Below, in pieces: positions 44,335 to 53,875 of a stretch of DNA of 64,000 bases. The stretch is from Gnetum montanum (lineage: Eukaryota > Streptophyta > Gnetopsida > Gnetales > Gnetaceae). The position numbers and the translations under genes were made by a program. The DNA is taken from NCBI GenBank assembly GCA_015680685.1, contig MNCI01020374.1:244159-308158 (forward strand). Direction: 5' to 3'. Position 1 is the first letter of the stretch, and every line of letters begins with the position of its first letter. The notes under the pieces are model-generated. The model worked only from the letters and a program-made list of their open reading frames with translations, had not been told where the DNA came from and did not search any database.

Positions 44335-45171
44335 TGATGAGCCGTGATATCACATCCACGATATCGGGTATGCAATATCGAAGCCTTCCAAGCGATATCA
44401 GACATCCGATATTAAGGCCTGTCTTGTCACCTATAAATAAGAGGCGGGTGCACTTGGTTTAAAAACAGTTGGTTAATTAGTCAGAGTTAATTACCCAAAC
44501 TCTTGCATTTTTCCCTTCTTAGAATTAGAATTATTTCTGAGTGCCCACAATAGGAGTCATAAAGCAAATAGATCTTTATTAGAGCATTGTGTACTTAAGC
44601 ACACCTTGTGGCTGAAAATAAAAATGAGCTTTGTGATAAACCTTGTAGTATTCAGAATCACTTATTTAATGTTATTTATAGTTATTTAATGCTTTCCTTA
44701 GTTAATTAATGTTCTATCTATCTTCCCTTGTTAACTCCCCCAAGTAAGCACACTCAGTATGACCACTTTGAGCATGCGTGGAACACTTGGTAACCCAACA
44801 ATGATTAACATTTAGTAATCCTAGTAGTGTTGCACTGGTTTAGGATGTGTACGGAAAGTGGGAACGGATGTTGGTGTTAGCACTAGTTAGAGCATAGTCA
44901 ATTAGTTAAATTAAATTGGTTACTTAATTAGTTCACTTCTTTCTTTGTAGTACTAGGACATAAAACATAAAAATATATATATAAATCATCTACCTCAAGT
45001 TTACTTAATCATAAAAATGTGCTATAAAAGTAAGCCTAGGAAGACAATGATTGACTAACCTGTCTAGATTCTGTATAGACACATAAGCACTTAGTCCTTG
45101 GAATTTGACTGGATCGTGTGTGTATGCTCATATTCATATGGTTGAGCATAGGGATACCTCGCCACTTATCA
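44335..45171 (+). repeat. Gypsy 2 5' LTR (837 bp)
   Basis: TGATGAGCCGTGATATC...CGCCACTTATCA. U3 (44345-44420) has CGATATC/GATATTG words. TATA box CTATAAATAA at 44431-44440. Its U5 resembles gypsy 1's (CACTTAGTCCTTGGAATT, 45090-45107). Confidence 0.9.
44431..44440 (+). promoter_or_regulatory. Gypsy 2 LTR TATA box
   Basis: CTATAAATAAGAGGCGG, about 97 bp from the LTR start. The 3' LTR has CTATAAATAAGAGG at 52690-52703. Confidence 0.6.
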
Positions 45172-45191
45172 TTGGCGTCATTGCTAGGGAC
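45172..45191 (+). other. Gypsy 2 primer-binding site (tRNA-Asp type)
   Basis: TTGGCGTCATTGCTAGGGAC directly after the LTR. It differs from the tRNA-Asp complement by C->T and G->A changes only. Confidence 0.75.
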
Positions 45192-45302
45192 TTTGTTGGT
45201 TGTGCACTAGCTAGAACTTAGGAAATCTTCACATCGTTGGAAAGGAACCCTTAGGGTTTGTTATCTTACAAATGCAAAGTATTGCACACTGAATAGACAA
45301 TT

Positions 45303-46800
45303 ATGTCTCCTTCTTCTTACGAGAGTGTTTCATCACCTAGGTCCAATACAAGGAATAATCAGAGGCATAGTACACATGATAATCCACCTATCCCTCAACA
45401 ATTTCACGTGATATACATTCATCATAATGAGTATATACCAAAATTTACCTTTCTCCTCCACCAGGATGAACAACTGTGTTGGTGTGATTTAGAAGGTAAC
45501 ATAGTGTTACCTCCCAATCACTCAGTCCTAGGCATGCTCCTTCATGATCTCCCACAAATTGGTATGTAGCACTTATAGGCAGAGTACGTTGGGCATGATC
45601 ATGACTCCAGAGAGTATCGACCCATGGAGGCACAATGTCAAAGGGATCTACAACAGGAGAGATGTCATGAATCCATGAAGGGGAAGTTGCCTCAAAATGT
45701 TCTACATGTCATAAGTGAAAATGAGGGTGGTGAACTTGCCTCAGGAGGTCTCCCACACAATGATGTTCCTCCCATTGACTTTAGTCAAGGGATTGTGTAT
45801 CAGAATCTTCACTCAACTATCTATAACTCAAATGGGAGTACCAACAGACACAAAGGATCTAAAAAAGGAACATGAACACATGACAAAGATGGACATTCTA
45901 ATCATAACTGTGATTGAGGCCGTGATCACCGAAGAGAAGGAAGCAGGCACCATCATGATGACTATCCTCCTTTTTCTTCACCTTCATTATCTCCTTCACC
46001 CTCTCCTTTAGGATCTAGACACAGTCGCAAGGAAAAAGACCTTGAGGATAATGGTAACCAAAATGGGAATCATAGACAAAGCAACTGAGAAAGGGGACCA
46101 GGGAATTCTAGAGAAACTCATCATGAGAGGAAGGAGAGTAGGGAACAACATAGGCATCATAGACACCATAGACAGTATGATCACAATGAACCCCTACTCG
46201 TTACCCAAAGTATGCTAGATATAATTGAGGTTGTTAGAATCTCAATGAGGCACCAAAAAGATAGTAGGATCAAAAGACTCAACATGAACAATATTCCACA
46301 ATTTGAAGGGGGATGTTGCCCTATAATCTCACATCTGCAAGAGTTTGGGGTGTATGCGCTCAACCATCAATTAAACATAAGGTAAATACCCCAAAGATTA
46401 CCTTATCCCCAAGGTAACCTAAGGTAGTTCCACCAACCCTTGATGTATTATCCAAGTGGAACTCCACCACAACCAAATGAGCAGTATCAATAGTGGTAGC
46501 ATCCACAATCATGGGGAATTCCACCACCATGTCAATAGTACCCTTACCATCAACCTGCCCATATGGATACTACATGCAGCAGCCAATCTCTCCATGTGAC
46601 TCTCCTAGTCATGTTGCTCCCCAACCTCACTACCAAATCCATGAGTATTATAGAACTCCTTCTCCTAGGGGTGATGTTTCACAAACATACTATCCCTCTC
46701 ATTTGGCTACATCTCTTCCAACCTTAACTCCATTACCACCTGCTCCAGCCATGCAGGGTGAGCTCCATGCCCAGCTATAGCAATGTAATGCTACAAGGGC
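45303..46800 (+). pseudogene. Gypsy 2 gag, core deleted
   Basis: It starts at ATG 45303, reading MSPSSYESVSSPRSNTRNNQ. The N-terminal part (to about 46310) is Arg/His/Asp-rich. It reaches NNIPQFEGG and then jumps straight to the zinc-knuckle end 'GCCPIISHLQEFGVYALNH'. About 850 bp of Gag core that gypsy 1 still has (its 23981-24834) is missing. The break lies in a GGAT shared by both sides (46311-46314). The tail is a Pro/Ser-rich joiner ('SPCDSPSHVAPQPHYQIHEY', 46560-46640). Role: capsid protein; without its core it could not assemble alone. Confidence 0.7.
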
Positions 46801-46849
46801 TCTTAATCCTCACCCGCCTGTTGGTTTAGAAAATCACACAAAGAAGAGA

Positions 46850-47480
46850 ACTTTCTTTAGGACCAACAGTCCAACCAAGTCCTTGTAGTCACAAGCAACT
46901 AACTCTCCAAAGGCCTCACCATCATACGAAACTTTAGAACTCCCTTCAAACCAAAGGTCACATTCAACGCACACGATCATGTTTACACATGCCACTACCA
47001 ATTGGATTAGGGTTGGCCATCTTCCTAGGAAATTCTCTAATCCTGGGAGTCCTCTTATATATTTACAAATCATAGGGAATGAGTCGTGCAAAGCACTTTT
47101 GGATTTAGGTTGTCATATCAACTTAATCTCTCAATAAATCTACAAAGCCTGGAACTTGCCTCCCCTAAAAAAGAATAAAATTTGTTTAGAGCTGGCTGAC
47201 CAATCCATCATTATCCCATTAGGACTAGTCGAGGATATTGTTACCACTATTTGTGGATGATTGTATCTAGCCAACTTCCTAGTGATTCAAGTCAACCACT
47301 ATAAAGGGGACTTCCCAATCATAATGGGAAGAGCATGGCTAAGCATAATTGATGCATGCCTAGGAATATATGATCTTTCCCTAGAGATATCAAAGGAAAA
47401 TACATTTGAAAAAATTGAGAAGAAGAAAGTTTCGTGTATTGCATACAGTGACATAGGGTGTAGTTGCATGCAGGAGTCCT
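46850..47480 (+). pseudogene. Gypsy 2 aspartic protease
   Basis: Plus-strand frames give 'KALLDLGCHINLIS' (active-site DLG, about 47090-47130), then 'GLVEDIVTTIC' and 'ANFLVIQVNHYKGDFPIIMG' (47270-47330), 'AWLSIIDACLGIYDLSLEIS'. One stop separates the halves (TGA at 47258). Same order as gypsy 1. Confidence 0.75.
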
Positions 47481-47699
47481 AGTTTGTACAATGTTTAACA
47501 TTGCTTGCATGCAACCAATGTGCACAAGTTTCTAACATACAAATATGCCTGTATGAAGTAGCCACAAGACAAGAAGGTACCCAGTGGCTAACAATTGACC
47601 AAGAGAGAAACTCAACTATATGCATGGAACCAACTAAGGGTTTGACTTGCACTTACATCAATAGCATAGACACATTAGAGCAAGTCCATCACCAACTTC

Positions 47700-48840
47700 C
47701 AAGTCTTGACATTAAAAATATCAACTGGGGGAAGATGGAAATCCCTAACAACTTTAAGCAAGAGTCCCTAGACTTAAAACCATTGCCCATCAGTATGGAG
47801 TACACATTTCTCAAAAATGAAAAATTGGTAATTATTAATGCTAGGCTCACTTCTCAACAAAAAGAGAGACTGCTAAAAATGGTGAACAAATGGTCAAAAG
47901 CCTTTGCTTGGTCATATCCCAAATTAATTGGAATAAACCCTAGGATATTCCAACATAAGATTTACACTAACCCCTCCATGAAGCCTTGACGACAACCACA
48001 GAGGTGATTGAACCGAAAGCTAAAGCAAGTGGTTAAAGAAGAAATTGAACAACTTCTAAAAGCTAGGTTCATCTTCCCCATTGCTGATAGAAAATGGGTT
48101 AGTCCATTAGTTATTGTGCCCAAAAAGGGAGGTAAATGGAGGGTGTGTATAGAATTTAGGCTACTAAACATGGCAACATTCAAAGACCACTTTTCTTTGC
48201 CATTCGTCGACCAGGTCTTAGACACCATTGCAGGGCATCACTACTATAGTTTTTTGGATGGATACAATGGCTACAACCAAATCCAAATAGCACTAGAAGA
48301 CCAATCCAAGACCATGTTCACAAGTCCTTGGGGGACATTTTCATACAAACAGATGTCGTTTGGCTTGTGCAATGCTCCTGCAATGTTTCAATGTTTGGTT
48401 CTAAGTATCTTCAAGCAGAAAATATAAAATGGTGTGGAGGTCTTCATGGATGATTTCTCCACCTACAGAGGAAACCTTGATCAAGCATTGGACTGATTAG
48501 AGCAAGTACTAAAATGATGTGTTGAAACCAATTTAAGGCTCAATTGGTAAAAAAGCCATTTAATGGTCCAAGAAGGCATAGTATTAAGGCATAAGATTTC
48601 ACAAACAGGGATAGAGGTAGACCCCAAAAGGATTAAATTTATCTAAGGAATCACATGCTAAACTGAAACTATAAAAGACATCTAATCATTCCTTAGACAC
48701 ACTAGCTATTATAGGAGATTCATAGAGAACTTTTCAAGGGTTGCAAAACCATTGGTTGAACCAACGAAAAAAGATATACCTTTCAAATGGACTAGAGAAT
48801 GTGAGTTAGCTTTTCAAAATTTAAAATAGAAGCTTGTAGA
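47700..48840 (+). pseudogene. Gypsy 2 reverse transcriptase
   Basis: Long open frames at 47501-47989 and 48008-48427 carry 'KWSKAFAWSYPKLIGINP', PKKGGKWRVCIEFRLLN, 'FPFVDQVLDTIAGHHYYSFL', 'GYNGYNQIQIALEDQ' and 'MSFGLCNAPAMFQ'. The catalytic motif VFMDDFS is intact at about 48440-48460. Stops at 47987, 48426 and in the thumb (48490-48700) inactivate it. It is a better-preserved RT than that of gypsy 1. Confidence 0.88.
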
Positions 48841-48849
48841 AACACCTAT

Positions 48850-49260
48850 TCTACAAGCTCCTGACTGGTCTAGACCCTTCCATATAATGACTGGTATGTC
48901 TAACTTTGCTTTAGGAGTTGTACTTACATAGTTAGATGACCAAAAATGATCCTATTACATTCACTGTGCAAGTCAAAGTATGGCTGGTGCAAAATTCAAC
49001 TACACCACAATAGAAAAGGAATTAATAACTGTGGTGTTTGCACTAGATAAGTTTAGGCACTACGTATTGGGCTATAAGGTATTTGTACACATAGACCATA
49101 GTGCAATTTGGTTCCTACTAAATAAACCAATAGTGAGCCCTCACATCATACAATGGTTTTTAATCTTACAAGAGTTCGATCTTACAATGATTGATCATAA
49201 AGGCACTGAGAACATCGTTGTTGATCATTTATCTCAATTAAGATGGGACAACAAAGAGAA
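48850..49260 (+). pseudogene. Gypsy 2 RNase H
   Basis: 'FHIMTGMSNFALGVVL' (the expected first Asp is Gly), then in frame 48980-49444 'YTTIEKELITVVFALDKFRH' (Glu present), 'VFVHIDHSAIWFLLNKP' (Asp present) and 'ENIVVDHLSQL' (Asp present). One of the four acidic residues is lost and there are two upstream stops. Confidence 0.8.
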
Positions 49261-49439
49261 TGAATATCCACTTTCTAATTACTTTCCTGATGAATTCCTC
49301 TTTGTAGGTGTAGTAAATAATCAATTAACCATGGAAACAAATTGGTATAGTAGCATTCTTACCTATCTCCTTACACAACAAACACCACAAGAGTTAGACG
49401 TTAAAAAAAATAATAGTTTCTTCACCGAGCTAAGTATTT

Positions 49440-50690
49440 TATGAAAATCAATGGAAAACTTTATAAAGTGTGTCTTGATGGCTTGGTTTGATGGTGTGTT
49501 CCCAATGTAGATCAATTAAGAGTTCTCCAAGATGCACATGAAGGCCCTTATGGGGGTCATTATGATGGGAGACGAACCACCATTAAAATCTTGCTTACAA
49601 GATATTATTGGGCTACATTGTTTTAGGATGCTCATCATTTCATCCAATCTTGTAAGTGCTACCAACATGATGGAGAAATGAGTACTAGGATGGAGGATCC
49701 ACAACAATGGATTCAACCTTTAGAACCCTTCGACATATGGGGAATTGATTTTATGGAGCCTATTACACCAATGTCCAATGAAAAAGCCTACATTGTTGTT
49801 GCTATTGACTATTTCACAAAATGGGCAGAAGTAGCCACTGTTATAGATTGTACATCATCTACCATTGCATGATTTGTTCAACAAAAAATTGTTAATAGGT
49901 TTGGAATGCCTCATGCACTTATTTCTGACAATGGCACACATTTTACAAGTGCAACTTTTTGAAAGTTGATGCAACACTTAGGAGTTGAACACAAACTGAC
50001 TACACCATACCATCCTCAAGTGAATGGTCAAGCCAAAGTAACCAATAGGAATATTACAAAAATATTAACAAGAACCATTAGCAAATATAGGCGAGAATGG
50101 AGCACCAAACTAAACAATGCTCTTTAGGCATATCACTCCACATGGAAACTCCCTATAGGCTACTCTCCCTACGAGTTAGTGTACAAAAAACTCCCAACGC
50201 TTCCTATTCAAGTAGAACTCTGTACATTATCTATGGCATGTGATCTCAACCTTGACCTTAATCTAGCACAAAAATAATAGTTAATGAACCTTAACCTACT
50301 AGACGAGAACCGATTAGTCACCTTGTCATCTAATGAATTTCACAAGGCTTTTAATAAATGACATCATGACCTGAAAATTAGAAAAGTTAAGTACCAACCA
50401 GGAGATAAGGTTCTTTATTGGAACCCCACACACATGCCACAATGCACTAAATTTCAAATGTTGTGGGAAGGACCTTATATTATTCATGCAACTTTTCCTT
50501 CAGGAGCCATGATGATTTACAAGCTTGAGAGCCCAGATAAGAAACTGTTGGTCAACATCCAACAAACTAAACCTTTCCATAAGCCTAGAATAGCTAGTAT
50601 CCATATTACCTCTATTGGTGGACAACCCTGCTCGCTATTTCAAATATTCTCCTTCCAACTCAATCGTGGGGGAGATGGCCACCAATGCTA
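49440..50690 (+). pseudogene. Gypsy 2 integrase
   Basis: HHCC region: 'DAHEGPYGGHYDG' (49530-49570) and 'SCKCYQHDG' (CxC, not CxxC). Core: 'FDIWGIDFMEPITPMSNEKA' (first Asp), 'ISDNGTHFTSATF' (second Asp) and 'NGQAKVTNRNI', where the catalytic Glu is Lys. A GPY-like tail 'WEGPYIIHATFPSGAM' (50468-50515) follows. Stops at several codons. No chromodomain. Confidence 0.85.
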
Positions 50691-52578
50691 ACCATTCTAA
50701 GCTCTCAGCTCTTTTTGTATTTTTATTTTACACATTTTTGTTTTACACATCTTTTCAATTTTACTTATTTTTGTTTTATACCATTGTTCACATTCTTACT
50801 ATTTCTTTGTTTGATTTAATTTCATTAATCATATAATAAGTGCTCATGATGGTAGGTTGGACTATAATAATGTTGATTGCTAATGTTTGGTTTTTACCTT
50901 TGATCTTCAATGTTGATACTAAGATATGGTTCTTTTGATAAAATAGGAAATGAGTCCATGTTGTCCATTCATCCATTCAATACTATGGTTTCCTTTGGCT
51001 TTGGAACTATATTGTCTTTTTTTCTAAATAAACTTATTAATGAATTGGTGACTTGGTATTCTTCAAACCAAGGCTTCAATGGTTGAAAAGGGTGTGACTT
51101 CAAGGGGATTCAACACACTTGTGCTGGCTATTCTCTTGGGTACTTGGATGCTTTTCATGGGTTTTCTACCATTCCACTATTGACCAAATATCAAGAAGTT
51201 GAATGAATCTAAATAAGTCTTTGCATGGTGTGGTTCTTACACACAAAAACAAAACTAGTGGGAATTCAAAGCACACCCCTTAGACATAATAAAGAAACAT
51301 GGGCTATAAACACTGGTTATGACACTAGAAAGACATGTTACCCATGCCTAAAGGTTCTCTCTAGCTAAAGCCCTTTCTTGCTTCTTGCTTTCCTATATTT
51401 CTCTCCTTGGAATGGTGATGACTTGATGGATTCATTCTTGTTACTTCATGAGGATGGGTTGGTCAAATGTATTAATGCGAGGTCACTAGATGTGGTTGGT
51501 GAGTTCAGACTTGGGATGAAATTTATTCAATCACCTTAACCACATAATACACAAGGGACTTTACACATCCTTTCTTTTGGGATTCCATTCCATTTCCTCC
51601 TCCCCTTCCATATTTCTTTCCATATTCCACCTTATATCCAATTTTATCATTAGTCTACGTCTTGGTTGATGCATTGTTACTCTTCGGTAAACTCTTGTGG
51701 GTAAGTTCTTAACCTTTATTTCCATATGTCATTCCAAGAGCCTACGGACTCTTTGGTTTGTGGGTTTGTTAGGGCATAAAAGGCATGAGCTTTCTTTGGA
51801 GAGCACCCACTGGCATTCCTTTTTGGTGCAATTGTTAAGTTCTTTCCCTTAAATATTCTTTGCAATCAACCATTTCTTATTTCATCCCCATCCATGACAT
51901 CAATTTTATTGGCTTCACCGTTGTTATTTCCCTCATCTTCATTGTTCCTTCAATTTTTCCATCCTATCGCTATTGGAGGTTTGCTCTTAGTAGTGGCGGC
52001 CCTATCACAAATTTTTCCATTCAATCACCTATCTCACCCCTACACCTTGGGTAGTTATCAATTAAAAACCTCTAACCCAGTATCTGCCATACTCATAACC
52101 TAGCCAATGCACTTATATCGAGGTAAGGTATCAACTGCATTATGGCTTATCTATCCTTACTAATTCATGACTGTGTTGTCTATACATATGGTGATTACAC
52201 GAATAATGGACTGGGATAAGAGGAAGCACTCGGGATGGACTAGAGCTAGAGCGTTTACGCAAGGAACAAGTTTGGTCATGTGGCTATGGATGAACAACAG
52301 AGTGCATATTTCTAAAATTGGCAACAATGTGCCTCATTTTCTTTTATCTCTCTCTTTCTCTTCAAGCTGTTGAATGAGAGTTTGGATGTCATCTATGTAC
52401 AGTGTCCACCACAAAGGGTGTGAACACCAATGTTGTAATATGTTTGTCGATCCGTTCACTGGGCACTTTGAGTATGTTATTCCCTATCGCTGTCAGTTCT
52501 CATTTAGTCAATAATCCCATACCTTTCCAATATTTTGTAAGGAACTCAAGGATGAGTTTTCATTCAGTCATGGGGGTA
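50691..52578 (+). other. Gypsy 2 3' spacer
   Basis: Colinear with gypsy 1's 17731-19640. It shares the block at 50860-50940 ('GCTAATGTTTGGTTTTTACC') and a remnant frame at 52167-52373 (MDWDKRKHSGWTRARAF). No recognised protein. The last bases TCATGGGGGTA (52568-52578) are the likely polypurine tract. Confidence 0.5.
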
Positions 52579-53427
52579 TGATGAGCTGCGATATTGGGGC
52601 TACAATATTGCATCCACAATATTGGGTACGCGATATCAGAGCCTTCCAAGCAATATCGAACATCTGATATCAGGACCTGTCTTGTTGCCTATAAATAAGA
52701 GGTTGGTGCACTTGGTTTAAAAAAAGTTGGTTAATTAGTCTTAGTCCCTTACCTGAACTCTTTCCTTTTTCCCTTCTCATAGTTAGAATTATTTCTGAGT
52801 GCCCACAGGTGGAGTCATAAAGTGAACAGATCTTTATTCGAGCATTGTGTACCTGAGCACACTTTGTGGCTAGAAATAAAAATGAACTTTGTGATAAACC
52901 TTGTAGTATTTAGAATCACTTATTTAATGTTATTTACAGTTATTTAATACTTTTCTTAGTTAATTAATGTTCTCTCTCTCCCCTTGTTAACTCCCCCAAG
53001 TAAGCACACTGAGTATGACCACTTCAAGCATGCATGGAACACTTGGTAACCCAACAACAATTAGCATTTGGTAATCCCAATAGTGTTGCACTGGTTTAGG
53101 ATATGTACAGAAAGTGGGAATGGATGCTGGTATTAGGACTAGTTAGAGCATAATCGATTAGTTAAATTAAATTAATTACTTAATTAGTTCACTTCTCCCT
53201 TTGTAGCACTAGGACATAAAACATAAAAATATATATATATATCATATACCTCAAGTTTACTTAACCATACAAACATGCTATACAAGTAAGCTTGGGAAGA
53301 CAACGATTGACTAACCCGTCTAGGTTCTGTAAAGGCGCATAAGCACTTAGTCCTTGGAATTTGACTCGATCATGCGTGTATGCTCATATTCTTATGGTTG
53401 AGCGTAGGGATACCTCGCCACTCATCA
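52579..53427 (+). repeat. Gypsy 2 3' LTR (849 bp)
   Basis: TGATGAGCTGCGATATTGG...CGCCACTCATCA. Differs from the 5' LTR by scattered substitutions and a few short indels, for example one extra block near 52600. Confidence 0.9.
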
Positions 53428-53875
53428 ACTACCAAAAAAAACTAGTGTAGATGTCTACTTCAAAATTTAGACATCTATCTAAGATTTTCCTTAATGTAGA
53501 AGAAACGTTGACCTAAAAAGTAAAACGTCTATTATGAGGTGTCTTGCCATAGACATCTACTATGGAAGATAGGTGTCTACTATTTTTTGATGACATCAAC
53601 TCAACTTTTGAACTTTGAAGTCTCAGGCATTGTCTTACCAATTTTTCTCCTTGGCAATCCTAGAAACATCTTAGTTTGATTTGCAAACTCCATTTTCATT
53701 CATGATCTCATCTTGCTCATGTAGTCTTCATTTTGACATCTTGATGTAGATCTTGTTTCTTTGAATTCTCAAATCATTTTGTAAAATTCTTGTTCATGTC
53801 CTGAAAAATCACAATCACACATACATTCTATATTTTCCATTTTCCTTAAGGTTTTAACATATCAAAAGGTCAACA
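53428..53875 (-). repeat. Element B 5' LTR, upstream part (U3)
   Basis: Matches 38876-39356. It contains AGATGTCTAC/AGACATCTA words (53449-53580) and ends with the complement of TGTTGACC at 53875. Confidence 0.85.

Larger units (their letters stand above)
44335..53427 (+). mobile_element. Gypsy 2: Ty3/gypsy LTR retrotransposon nested in element B's LTR
   Basis: A 9,093-bp element, plus orientation, with LTRs 44335-45171 and 52579-53427, both TGATGAG...C(T)(T/C)ATCA. Flanks ACTAT (44330-44334) and ACTAC (53428-53432) are a 5-bp target duplication with one difference. A primer site, gag (core deleted), protease, RT, RNase H, integrase and 3' spacer follow. Same family as gypsy 1 but with a different U3. 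Many stops, so inactive. It retains FMDD in RT but lost the integrase Glu. Confidence 0.9.
38227..53875 (-). mobile_element. Element B: LTR retrotransposon with gag and plant-transposon-like ORF, no pol; hosts gypsy 2
   Basis: 3' LTR 38227-39356, interior 39357-43687, 5' LTR 43688-44334 plus 53428-53875 (split by gypsy 2). Without gypsy 2 the element is 6.56 kb. Flanks CGAGG (38222-38226) and CAAGG (53876-53880) are a 5-bp target duplication with one G/A difference. It has a Met-type primer site, a gag, an ORF like that of element C, an acidic tail and a polypurine tract. I found no protease, integrase, RT or RNase H. It is inserted in the RT of LINE beta. Confidence 0.8.

Noticed and set aside
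47962-48228. 88-codon minus-strand ORF
   Set aside because: Exact antisense of the gypsy 2 RT motifs.
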